Shown piece by piece: positions 28,561 to 37,684 of a stretch of DNA of 50,441 bases. The translations under genes and the position numbers were made by a program. Numbering within the stretch: the first letter of the stretch is position 1; the number at the start of each line of letters is the position of its first letter. Under the pieces are notes generated by a model that worked only from the letters and a program-made list of their open reading frames with translations, was not told the DNA's origin and did not search any database. This DNA is from Holophagaceae bacterium (lineage in GTDB: Bacteria; Acidobacteriota; Holophagae; Holophagales; Holophagaceae): positions 1 to 50,441 of the forward strand of contig JANYJQ010000081.1 in the NCBI GenBank assembly GCA_025358435.1, in the 5' to 3' direction.

Positions 28561-29619
28561 GTGAATGCATGGACTTCCTGGTTTCCATCAGCCAAAAATT
28601 GGCGGGTTCTCGGAGCCTGTTTTTTGCTTTGGGTCCTTTTCCTCTTACCAGGTTATTGGTCCTCCAATCTAACTGGCTCTAGATGGATCTGGGTCAACGC
28701 CTTCGTCACCCCTTTCACGCATATCGGTGCTTTCGCTTTTCTAGCTCCTCTGCCCTGGATCCTGCCTCGCAGACTTCCTTCCCCTTGGAACTTCATTCTA
28801 GGGTTCGCCCTATCGGTGCTTACCTGTGAACTGCTTTCCGCGATTCTCCCCGTAATTGATGCCTGGTTCCTTACCCATGCAAAGATCAAATTCAACTTGG
28901 GTAAGGTTGTGCAACTTTACATTTCATTTGTGGGTCCAGCCATGATGGTTGTAGGAGGACTTGTCGCAGCCCGGGCTCGCTCCGACGAACTTTGGGCGGT
29001 CTCTGAAATGGAGGCCCAAGTCGCCAAGAACCGCCTGCTCCAGAGCCAGATCCACCCTCATGTGCTCTTCAATGCATTGAACGGCTTGGTGGAACTCATC
29101 CACAAGAGCCCCAGGGAGGCCGAGAATGCCGTCCGGCATTTGTCCGAGCTGCTGCGGCGCATCATGAGGGCGTCCGAACAAATGCGGCTGCCCCTGGGGG
29201 AGGAACGCAAGATCATCGCGGATTTCCTGGCCCTGGAATCCATCCGGCTGGCAAGCCGGCTCAGGGTGATTTGGGAGTGGGACGAGAACCTGGATTCGAT
29301 CGAGGTCCCCCCCCTCCTGCTCCAGCCGCTGGTGGAAAATGCCATCAAGCATGGCATCGCGCCCAGCATTCCAGGCGGGGAGCTGATCCTTCGGGCCAGG
29401 GCCCAGGATGGGGCGATCTTCCTGGAGGTATGGAATTCCGGGGCGCCGTTCAGGGACCATGAGGAGGGCAGAGGGATCGGCGTAAATAATTTGCGTTCGC
29501 GCTTGTCGTTGGCTTTCGGCACTGGAGCCAGCTTTTCCATCGGTCCTTCAGGCCCGGGAACGCTCGCCTCCATTCGGTTGGAGGCGAACCAAGTAGAATT
29601 CGCACATGGAACCCTTTAA
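28561..29619 (+). CDS. LytS/YpdA-type sensor histidine kinase (His_kinase + HATPase_c), membrane-bound
   Basis: LLQSQIHPHVLFNALNGLVELI, PPLLLQPLVENAIKHGIAP, GRGIGVNNLRSRL; GTG start inferred (ORF open to GTG 28462). Confidence 0.88.
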   Translation: MNAWTSWFPSAKNWRVLGACFLLWVLFLLPGYWSSNLTGSRWIWVNAFVTPFTHIGAFAFLAPLPWILPRRLPSPWNFILGFALSVLTCELLSAILPVIDAWFLTHAKIKFNLGKVVQLYISFVGPAMMVVGGLVAARARSDELWAVSEMEAQVAKNRLLQSQIHPHVLFNALNGLVELIHKSPREAENAVRHLSELLRRIMRASEQMRLPLGEERKIIADFLALESIRLASRLRVIWEWDENLDSIEVPPLLLQPLVENAIKHGIAPSIPGGELILRARAQDGAIFLEVWNSGAPFRDHEEGRGIGVNNLRSRLSLAFGTGASFSIGPSGPGTLASIRLEANQVEFAHGTL

Positions 29620-30346
29620 GGCCCTGGTGGTGGATGACGAGCCTTTGGCGAGGGAGCGGTTGTGCCGGCTGCTCCGGGATGCCGGGTGCCTGGTGGTGGG
29701 TGAGCTTGGGGACGGTATCGCGCTGCTCCAGTGGCTGAACCAGCCACACGAGGTGGATGTCATATTCCTGGATATCCAGATGCCCGGACCCAACGGAATG
29801 GAAGTGTTGGCGGAAGTCCCAACCAGTCCACCAGTGGTTTTTGTGACTGCACACTCGACCTACGCGGTACGCGCCTTTGAACTCGCCGCCGTGGACTATC
29901 TGCTGAAGCCTGTCTTCGAGGATCGGCTTGCCAAATGCCTGGAGCGTTTGCGAAATCAGCTGATCCGGCGGTTGAGCCCGCTTGAATTGAAGACCCTGTT
30001 GCCGCCGCCCGCACGATTCCCCATCAGGGCGGGAGAGGGTGAAATTTTCATGGAACTTGAACTGATCACCCACTTCGAACTGGATAACGGTCGGGTGTGG
30101 GCCTGCAGGGGGCTGAATCGCTATTTGACCCGGTGGACTGCCCTATCGGAGGTGGAACATGCCTTTCCGGACGACGGCTTGGTCCGGATTCAGCGCAACC
30201 TGTTGCTCAGGCCCCGCATGGTCAAGGGGATCCGCCCCGCCTCATTGGGGCGGATCAATGTGATGGTAGCCCCCAAGGTGGAACTGACCGTCAGTCGCGC
30301 CATGACACCTCGAACGAAGGAATGCATCCGGGCAGGAACTTCATGA
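29606..30346 (+). CDS. LytTR family response regulator
   Basis: KALVVDDEPLARERLCRLL...VIFLDIQMPGPNGMEVL; C-terminal LytTR-like ...GLNRYLTRWTALSEVEHAFPDDGLVRIQRNLLL; overlaps the kinase gene by 14 nt. Confidence 0.9.
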   Translation: MEPFKALVVDDEPLARERLCRLLRDAGCLVVGELGDGIALLQWLNQPHEVDVIFLDIQMPGPNGMEVLAEVPTSPPVVFVTAHSTYAVRAFELAAVDYLLKPVFEDRLAKCLERLRNQLIRRLSPLELKTLLPPPARFPIRAGEGEIFMELELITHFELDNGRVWACRGLNRYLTRWTALSEVEHAFPDDGLVRIQRNLLLRPRMVKGIRPASLGRINVMVAPKVELTVSRAMTPRTKECIRAGTS

Positions 30347-30532
30347 TGCAACCTGGTTCCCGAAAGCCCCATAAGCGCGCATAGGCAGCCTTCCAATAAA
30401 TTTCGTTCGAGGGTCAGGTAAGCCCTCGATCGGGTTGAAGTTCGTTCGGGGGGAAAAAAACACCGTTCGCAGGTATCCAAATCTCCCATCAGCGGCGGGG
30501 CTTATGCTCATGGAAATTTTGAAGGTGAACGC

Positions 30533-30718
30533 ATGCAAGAGTTTGAATTCAATGTGGCGGAGAACCAGGGGAGCCAGTGGCCATTGACGAAAAAATGTTG
30601 GATCCCCAGGGTTCGCCTACCAGCTTGGAGGGTGTCCCAGGGTGAAGGCACATCTTGCGGGGCCGATAAATTTCAGGTCTCTCAAATTGCGGTAGGGGTT
30701 GCAAGTCGGGTCGGGTGA
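30533..30718 (+). CDS. Possible short peptide ORF (61 aa)
   Basis: SD-like GAAGGTGA 5 nt before ATG; lies 3' of an upstream motif shared with the 28347 ORF. Weak coding support. Confidence 0.25.
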   Translation: MQEFEFNVAENQGSQWPLTKKCWIPRVRLPAWRVSQGEGTSCGADKFQVSQIAVGVASRVG

Positions 30719-30755
30719 TTTTTCTAAGCACCGGGTGGATGACGGAGATGGGGTC

Positions 30756-31964
30756 ATGGGTTTGAGCGAGTGCAACGTCATGGTTGTGGAGGATCATGAT
30801 TTCCAACGCAGGACGACGGTACGGTTCTTGAAGGACTTGGGTGTGAAATCGGTCCTGGAGGCTGCAAATGGACGCAAAGCCGTGAACATCCTGACTGGCC
30901 GGGGAAGACCTCTTGACATCATCTTTTGTGATCTGGACATGCCGGAGATGGACGGAGTGGAGTTCATCCGCCATGTGGCCGAGGAGCAGCTGTCCCAGGC
31001 TGTGGTGGTGGTCAGCGCCATGGAAAGCTCCATCCTGCACGCCGTCGAAACCATGGCCAAAGCCTATGGCTTGCAACTGCTCGGCGTGATTCCCAAGCCC
31101 CTGGATTCGCAGAAGCTCGCGAGTTGCATATCCAAATTCCAGCCGAAGGAAATCATTCGGAAGCAAAGCGCCGCACGCGACGAATTCACTGTGGAAGATT
31201 TGAGACACGGCTTGAAGGAAGGAGAGTTTATTGCCTACTTCCAGCCGAAGGTTTCCTTCGCCACAGGTGAAATGAAGGGTGTCGAGGCACTCGTGCGATG
31301 GTTCCGCCCTGGCCATGGCATGGTGCCACCCGCTCAATTCATCCCCGAAATGGAGCATGAGGGCCTGGTCGCCCATTTGACCGAGGTGCTGTTGACCCAG
31401 ACCTGTGGGTACCTGAAGGCCTGGGCACTGATGGGTCATGTCGTGACGGCCTCAGTGAATGTCTCCATGCTTTGCCTGACCGATGTGGGCATCGCAGATC
31501 GCCTTCATGACCTGGTCAAGGAATCCGATTGCGATCCCAGGCAGATCATCCTGGAAGTGACCGAGACCGAGGTCATGACTGATGTGGCCAAGGTTCTGAA
31601 CGTGCTGGCAAGGCTGCGGCTGAAGGGATTCGGGCTTTCCATTGATGATTTCGGGACTGGGTATTCATCCCTTCAACAGCTCAGCAATGTGCCCTTCACG
31701 GAGCTGAAGGTCGACCAGTCCTTCGTCAAAGATTCACCGACCCAACCCAGGCACCGGACGATCATCGAGGCCAGCCTGGGTCTGGCGCACAAACTTAAAT
31801 TGAAGACCGTGGCCGAGGGTGTCGAAACCCGCGCGGAGTGGGACCTGCTCAAGTCCATGGGGTGCCAGACAGCACAGGGTTACTTTGTGGCCCGCCCGAT
31901 GCCGGGCCACCAGATGCCGGCTTGGATTCAAATGTGGCAGGCTCCCGAAGCAGCTTGTTTATAG
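30756..31964 (+). CDS. Response regulator with C-terminal EAL domain, copy B (close paralogue of 23735..24937)
   Basis: Same domain order and long near-identical stretches (e.g. VLNVLARLRLKGFGLSIDDFGTGYSSLQQLSNVPFTELK). Confidence 0.95.
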   Translation: MGLSECNVMVVEDHDFQRRTTVRFLKDLGVKSVLEAANGRKAVNILTGRGRPLDIIFCDLDMPEMDGVEFIRHVAEEQLSQAVVVVSAMESSILHAVETMAKAYGLQLLGVIPKPLDSQKLASCISKFQPKEIIRKQSAARDEFTVEDLRHGLKEGEFIAYFQPKVSFATGEMKGVEALVRWFRPGHGMVPPAQFIPEMEHEGLVAHLTEVLLTQTCGYLKAWALMGHVVTASVNVSMLCLTDVGIADRLHDLVKESDCDPRQIILEVTETEVMTDVAKVLNVLARLRLKGFGLSIDDFGTGYSSLQQLSNVPFTELKVDQSFVKDSPTQPRHRTIIEASLGLAHKLKLKTVAEGVETRAEWDLLKSMGCQTAQGYFVARPMPGHQMPAWIQMWQAPEAACL

Positions 31965-31971
31965 AAGGCTC

Positions 31972-34005
31972 ATGAAACCCAACACCTATATTCTCGGGTT
32001 GCTTGATCGGTTCAGCCTCCGACAACTCATGTCGGCTTGGGTCGCGATAGTGGCGGTTGGGTGCTTGACTGCTCTGGCTGTCTCCTTGTGGATCTACCGG
32101 TTCCTTCAACTCCAATCGATCGGAGAAGGCCATCTTCAGGCCGAAATCCTATTAACGGTTCTGACCGTCTGCGGTTTGCTCCTGGTCCTTGGTCTTGCCA
32201 TCCCGCGAAGCGTCATGCGGCAAGTCCGGGGCATGGCGGAATTGGCCCGGCATCTGGAGATGCGGGACTTCAAGAACTATCCGATATCGATTCCAAAAGG
32301 CGACCTGGGTGAAGTCGCCGAGGCCTTCCTTGATATGCGGAGCGCGTTCATCGGGTATGAAACGGAACTGTGGGCCACCGTGGACCAGTTGCGGGAGGCG
32401 AATCACCGCCTGGGGAAGCGTGAGGCCGAAGCCCAGGCCGGGAATCGAGCGAAATCCGCTTTTTTAGCGGCCATGAGCCACGAGGTGCGTACCCCTCTCA
32501 TCGGCATCAACGGAATGATCGAAGTTCTCTCCATGGGAAACCTGGATGAAGAACAGCGCCAGGATGTGAACATCCTCCATCATTCGGCGCAGAACCTGTT
32601 GCAGATCATCGGGGATGTCCTCGATTTTTCGAAAATCGAGGCAGGCAAGCTGGATCTGGCGCCCGAGACGATTTCAGTCCTGAATCTGGTGGAAGCCTCG
32701 GTCGCGAATTTCAAACAGACCGCCTCCAGCAAAGGGCTCCAGATTCTCATCGACACAAGCCATGCCCTGAACCCGGCTCATCAAGCGGATCCGATGAGAC
32801 TGCAGCAGATCCTCAATAATTTTTTAAGCAATGCCGTGAAATTCACGCACGAAGGCCACATCGCGGTGAGGGTCCGGTGCATCGAATCCACGCAGCATGC
32901 CGACCGTCTCCTATTTGAAGTCCAAGACACGGGCATCGGAGTATCCGAAGAAAACCAGGCAAAACTTTTCCAGCCATTTTCCCAAGCGGAGATGAGCACC
33001 ACCCGCCGCTTCGGGGGCACCGGACTGGGCCTGGCCATCTGCCACCATCTCGGAGAGCTAATGGGGGGCGAGATCACCATGCGGAGCGCTGTGGGGGAAG
33101 GCACCACCATGGCTTTCACGGTGACGCTTCCCATCGGCGATGCCACGGAAATCGTAAAGATGGAGCCGTTGGACAGAAGGAAAACCACCCGGTTCATCAG
33201 GCCCAAGCCGAGCCTGGAAGAAGCAATTGCGGAGCGGAGCCTCATCCTTCTGGCCGAAGACCATCCGACAAACCGGGCGGTGCTCACCCGTCAGTTGAAT
33301 CTGGCGGGTTTTGCGTTGGAGGTGGCCGAGGATGGGCTGGATGCCTTCGAACAATGGAAGACCGGGCGCCACGCGCTGGTGCTCGCTGACCTGCACATGC
33401 CACGCATGGATGGCCACCAGCTAACCGCTGCCATCCGCCAGTGGGAACGTGAGCAGGGGCTGGCCAGAACCCCGGTCATCGCGCTCACCGCCAATGTTCT
33501 GCAGGGTGAGGCTGAACGCTGCATCGAACTCGGCATGGATGACTACCTGACGAAACCCGTGCGTATCCCCGTGCTGGTGGCCAAGCTGCGGGAATGGTTG
33601 CCACACCTGCAGTGGTTGCCCCGGCCCAGGAGCCTGGAATCCCTCCGGGAGGATCCGAAGCCGCTGGCTCCCCCGAGGGAACCATCCATCCCCGTGTATA
33701 ACGATGCATTACTGGCCCTGAGTGGAAATGATCCGTTGGCCGCGCTCGAAATCCTGGAGGATTTTCGATCAGCCACCAAGGCTGATCTGAAGCTTTTGAC
33801 CCAGTTCTTTGACCTGAAGGACCAGGACTCGCTGGCCCGCCAGGCCCATCGCATCAGGGGCGCCAGCGCCATGGTCGGTGCCCGTGGCTTGGCGCAGAAG
33901 GCCACGGAATTGGCGACGCATGCCACCAATGGAGAATGGCGTGAAGCCCGATCAGTGCTGAACCGGATGCAGGAAGTTTTCGATAGCCTTGCAATCTTCG
34001 ACTGA
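31972..34005 (+). CDS. Hybrid sensor histidine kinase / response regulator with C-terminal Hpt-like domain
   Basis: FLAAMSHEVRTPLIGINGMIE, GGTGLGLAICHHLGELMGG, VLADLHMPRMDGHQL, C-terminal LARQAHRIRGASAMVGARGL. Confidence 0.93.
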   Translation: MKPNTYILGLLDRFSLRQLMSAWVAIVAVGCLTALAVSLWIYRFLQLQSIGEGHLQAEILLTVLTVCGLLLVLGLAIPRSVMRQVRGMAELARHLEMRDFKNYPISIPKGDLGEVAEAFLDMRSAFIGYETELWATVDQLREANHRLGKREAEAQAGNRAKSAFLAAMSHEVRTPLIGINGMIEVLSMGNLDEEQRQDVNILHHSAQNLLQIIGDVLDFSKIEAGKLDLAPETISVLNLVEASVANFKQTASSKGLQILIDTSHALNPAHQADPMRLQQILNNFLSNAVKFTHEGHIAVRVRCIESTQHADRLLFEVQDTGIGVSEENQAKLFQPFSQAEMSTTRRFGGTGLGLAICHHLGELMGGEITMRSAVGEGTTMAFTVTLPIGDATEIVKMEPLDRRKTTRFIRPKPSLEEAIAERSLILLAEDHPTNRAVLTRQLNLAGFALEVAEDGLDAFEQWKTGRHALVLADLHMPRMDGHQLTAAIRQWEREQGLARTPVIALTANVLQGEAERCIELGMDDYLTKPVRIPVLVAKLREWLPHLQWLPRPRSLESLREDPKPLAPPREPSIPVYNDALLALSGNDPLAALEILEDFRSATKADLKLLTQFFDLKDQDSLARQAHRIRGASAMVGARGLAQKATELATHATNGEWREARSVLNRMQEVFDSLAIFD

Positions 34006-36552
34006 TCAGTCTTCGTTGCAGCTTTGCCGGGCTGCCACCCAGTTCATCACTTCCAGGGGGGTCATCCGCTTGAGGTCGAGTGCTTCCAATTCCTCTCGCA
34101 GTGGATCGTTTGCGGGTTCGAACATGGGCAGGAGAGGTTGTTGAGCGGGAAGGGGTGCTTGGTATCGGGACACAGGCGCATCTTCACCCGGTTCCACCAA
34201 AAGCCTTTGTGCCTTTGCTATGACAGAGCGAGGAAGACCCGCCAACTTGGCGACCTGGATTCCGTAGCTGCGATCCGCAGGACCCGGTGCGATCCGGTGG
34301 AGGAACAGGAGCTGATCTTCCCACTCCTGTACTTCCACATGGAGATTCTGGATTCGTGGGTCATCGGCCAGTTTCGTCATCTCGAAAAAGTGCGTAGCGA
34401 AAAGCGTGCGTGGCTCACCGCCTTTTAGATCGCGGAGATGCAACGCGATGGCTTCGGCCAAGGCGAGCCCATCGCGGGTGCTCGTTCCCCGGCCGATTTC
34501 ATCCAGGATCACCAGGCTCGCGGGCGTCACCTGGTTCAGGATCCTTGCGGTTTCCGTCATCTCGACCATGAAGGTGGATTGGCTCTTGGCGAGGAAATCC
34601 GAAGCGCCGATGCGTGTGAAAATGCGGTCCGTGATGCCAAAGCGCATGAATTCCGCGGGCACGAACGAGCCGGTTTGCGCCAACACCACCAGCAGGGCCG
34701 CCGTACGCAGGAACGTGGATTTACCACCCATGTTCGGGCCGGTCACCACGGCCATGTTCTGCGTCTGTCCAAGGTTCAGATCGTTGGGGATGCATTCGCG
34801 GCCGAGTCTCGCTTCGAGCATGGGGTGGCGAGCGCCCGCGAGAATCAACTCCCGCGCATCGCTCAGCTCAGGCCGCGCCCAGCCGCTGTGCCGGGCCCGC
34901 TCCGCGAAGGCGCAAAGCAGGTCAAGCGAAGCGACGGTTCTTGAAAGCGCGATGACTTCTGCCCTGGACGCAAGCACAAGATTGAGGAGCCGCTTGAACT
35001 GGATCGACTCCAGGCGGACTTGGTCGCTCTCTGCGCTCACCAGCCGCTGCTCGAAAGCCAGCAATTTTTCGGTTGTGAAGCGCTCGGCGTTGGCCAGGGT
35101 CTGCTTCCGGATGAAATGCTGCGGAGCCGCCGCAAGATTGGATTTGGTGATTTCGAAGTAGTAACCGAACACCCGGTTGTATTTGATCTTCAGGCTGCCG
35201 ATTCCCGATGCCGAACGCTCTTCTTCTTCCAATTCCAGCATCACCTGTTTTGCATCCCGGGCCAGGCGCCGGACTGCGTCCAGCTCAGCCTCCACGCCAT
35301 CCCGGATGACACCGCTTTTTTCGATGTCGAGCGAGGGCGCCGCTTCCAGGCAGCGCTGGAGTTCCTCCATCAATTCCGAGCAAAGCGGCGTGGAGGCTGG
35401 CCAGAGGCCAAGATCCTCCGCGTCCCCGAACCAGCCTCGATCCCGGAGCAGGGAAGGCAGGCCTTGCAATGCTGCCAGGCCATCTCGGAATTGAGCCAAT
35501 TCCGGGGGTGTGGCGAGGCCCAGCGCGACGCGGCCCAGAAGGCGGTCCAAATCCGGCACGCGGGCGAACAGTTTTTGCAGCGGGTCCCGGTGGCCATCCT
35601 CCGTCAGCCATGCGACCTGTGACCAGCGCCGTTCCAGCGCCTCGTTTTCCCTCAACGGCTGTTCGAGCCAGCTCCGCAACAAGCGGGAACCCATGCGCGT
35701 GCGGCACTGATCAAGAAGTGCGAGCAAACTGCCCTGCTTGCTTCCATCCAGCGTGTTGACGAAGAGTTCCAGATGCCTCGCGCTGGTGGCGTCCAGCAGC
35801 GGACCTGCGGCGCCAAGTTCGAGAGACACCCCCTGGAGATGTGCGGGGCGCCCCTTCTGGGTTATCTCGATCTGGTCCAGCAGCGCTCCCAGAGCGCCGA
35901 TGGCGGCGGGGTAGAGGTGAAGCCCCACGCCCTCCAGATGCTGCCACCCGAAAAAGGCCAGGATCTGCTGCGTGGCGCGGGAGGTCTCGAACCTCCATGC
36001 GGGAAGCCGCTGCGTGGTGATCTCGATTTTCTCGGGTAGTTCGGCGTCTTCAGGCAGCAGGAACTCGTGGGGCGCGAGGCGTTCCAGTGTGGCGGCCAAA
36101 GAGGCTTCACCTTCGCCTGGCAACACTCTGATCTGGCCACTGGCGAGTTGCAACAGCGCGATGCCCCATGCAGACCCGATGCGGTGCACCGAGGCCAGCC
36201 ATCGCCCATCATCATCCAGCCAGGTTCCGGGCGTGATGATGCGTTGGATAGCTCGGGGCAGCAGTCCTTTTACCTCTTCTGGCTTCGCGGTCGGTTCGGC
36301 AATGGCAGCGCTGAAGCCCGCCGCCAGAAGTTTTGGCAGGTAGCTTTCCAATGCGAAATGAGGCACACCGCACATGGGCATCTCAGTGTCGGTCCCTTTG
36401 CCCCGCGCGGTGAGCGCGATTTCCAGCACCGGCGCCGCGAGCACCGCATCCTCCCCGATAATCTCGTAGAAATCCCCCATGCGGGTGAGCAGGATCGCGC
36501 TGCCCGCCTCGCGCTTGAGGCCCGCGATCTGAGTCATCATCGGGGTGGACAT
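34006..36552 (-). CDS. mutS: DNA mismatch repair protein MutS
   Basis: VTGPNMGGKSTFLRTAALLVVLAQTGSFVPA, ILDEIGRGTSTRDGLALA, N-terminal MTQ...GDFYEIIGEDA. Confidence 0.97.
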   Translation of the reverse strand: MSTPMMTQIAGLKREAGSAILLTRMGDFYEIIGEDAVLAAPVLEIALTARGKGTDTEMPMCGVPHFALESYLPKLLAAGFSAAIAEPTAKPEEVKGLLPRAIQRIITPGTWLDDDGRWLASVHRIGSAWGIALLQLASGQIRVLPGEGEASLAATLERLAPHEFLLPEDAELPEKIEITTQRLPAWRFETSRATQQILAFFGWQHLEGVGLHLYPAAIGALGALLDQIEITQKGRPAHLQGVSLELGAAGPLLDATSARHLELFVNTLDGSKQGSLLALLDQCRTRMGSRLLRSWLEQPLRENEALERRWSQVAWLTEDGHRDPLQKLFARVPDLDRLLGRVALGLATPPELAQFRDGLAALQGLPSLLRDRGWFGDAEDLGLWPASTPLCSELMEELQRCLEAAPSLDIEKSGVIRDGVEAELDAVRRLARDAKQVMLELEEEERSASGIGSLKIKYNRVFGYYFEITKSNLAAAPQHFIRKQTLANAERFTTEKLLAFEQRLVSAESDQVRLESIQFKRLLNLVLASRAEVIALSRTVASLDLLCAFAERARHSGWARPELSDARELILAGARHPMLEARLGRECIPNDLNLGQTQNMAVVTGPNMGGKSTFLRTAALLVVLAQTGSFVPAEFMRFGITDRIFTRIGASDFLAKSQSTFMVEMTETARILNQVTPASLVILDEIGRGTSTRDGLALAEAIALHLRDLKGGEPRTLFATHFFEMTKLADDPRIQNLHVEVQEWEDQLLFLHRIAPGPADRSYGIQVAKLAGLPRSVIAKAQRLLVEPGEDAPVSRYQAPLPAQQPLLPMFEPANDPLREELEALDLKRMTPLEVMNWVAARQSCNED

Positions 36553-36673
36553 GGGTTCCTGGAGAAAAAAAGCACTACGCGAAGGTGAGGAAGGTAAAGA
36601 AGGCGGCGAAGAGACTATTGGGTTTGCATGGACCGGACAATTCGTTTGATCCTACCTTCAAAACCCTCTCGAC

Positions 36674-36691
36674 AATCGCCTTCCGGCGATT
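36674..36691 (-). terminator. Stem-loop AATCGCC-TTCC-GGCGATT downstream of the aminotransferase-like gene (weak T-tract)
   Basis: 7-bp perfect stem, 4-nt loop, just past the 36715 stop. Confidence 0.4.
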
Positions 36692-36714
36692 CCGGGGCAA
36701 GGATGCGCGCGTAG

Positions 36715-37524
36715 TTATTTCATTTTCCTGCAAACCCTCTCCAATGCTGCTACGAGCGGTTCGATGGCTGCTTCTCTGAGTGAGCAGAAGGCCAGCCTGA
36801 TATGCCGATCGCTTTGGTTGACCACGCCGACACTTTCCTCGGTGATCAGGCGCTGGCGGACGTCTTCGGCATGCAGTCCACTACGTAGTTCCAGCAGGCA
36901 GAAACATCCGGCGTTGAAGGGATAGACGATCCACTGTCCGGTGGGTTTGGAAAGCGCGTTTTTCAAGATGCGGTAGCGGCGCTCCAGGATCTGCCGCATG
37001 GCTTCAAAACTCTCGTCGTGGCGTGGATCCAGAAGTTCTTCTTCCATCAGATACTGGCTGATGCCGAAGATCTGCTCGTAGTTGTCCCAGTAGAGGTCTG
37101 GCAGCAGCAGGGTGTCGCCGCGCTCGAAGAACAATTCCGCAGCCATGGAAATGGCGTGGCAGATACCTGCCGTCACAACAGGGAGGCCGATGCATTCGAT
37201 ACGGGCATCTTCCTTCACCAGTTTCTCGCGCCAGAGTTGGCGGGCCTTGGGCCGCCCTTGGATAGGGCTGTATAGAAAGGCATCCTTCGGCTTGAGCCCT
37301 TCCAGTAATTCACCCAGGCGGGCCAGGGGTATAGGGTTGCCATGACCGTCCGTGATCTGGCCGATGGTGGCGTCGATGGCGCATCCCGCCGCCTGGCCAG
37401 CTTGGTAGGGAATACCCTTCGGGAAATAAGCTCGGCGGGCCAAAAGTGAAAGGGCCTCGAAGACCTGTGGAGCCTCGGCCAAAAGCCGCTTGTTCAGGTC
37501 CTGGGCTTCGGGGGAAGGGTTCAC
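36715..37524 (-). pseudogene. Aminotransferase class I/II remnant with apparent in-frame internal deletion of the PLP-Lys region
   Basis: N-terminal part ends ...DTLLLPDLYWDNYEQIFGI and continues directly into a C-terminal-type segment SQYLMEEELLDPRHDESFEAMRQILERRYRI...YPFNAGCFCLLEL; only 269 aa. Confidence 0.65.
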
Positions 37525-37638
37525 GATGGCCTTGAATACAAAGTTTGAGCATACCGAGCGTCTTCAAAATACCCATGAAAAAGCCCAATGGGTGCGGATC
37601 TGATTCAATCTTATAAATTAAAAATTAGAAAATCTTAG

Positions 37639-37666
37639 TTGACAGCAATCATATTTTTATTAAAAT
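37639..37666 (+). promoter_or_regulatory. Sigma70-type promoter for clpB
   Basis: TTGACA - 16 bp - TAAAAT in an AT-rich leader; SD GGAGG before ATG 37685. Confidence 0.65.
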
Positions 37667-37684
37667 TAAATTCTCGGAGGTCCC

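Noticed and set aside
34003-34008. Abutting stop codons TGATCA of the hybrid kinase and mutS
   Set aside because: Neat but expected to occur by chance in compact genomes; no functional implication.
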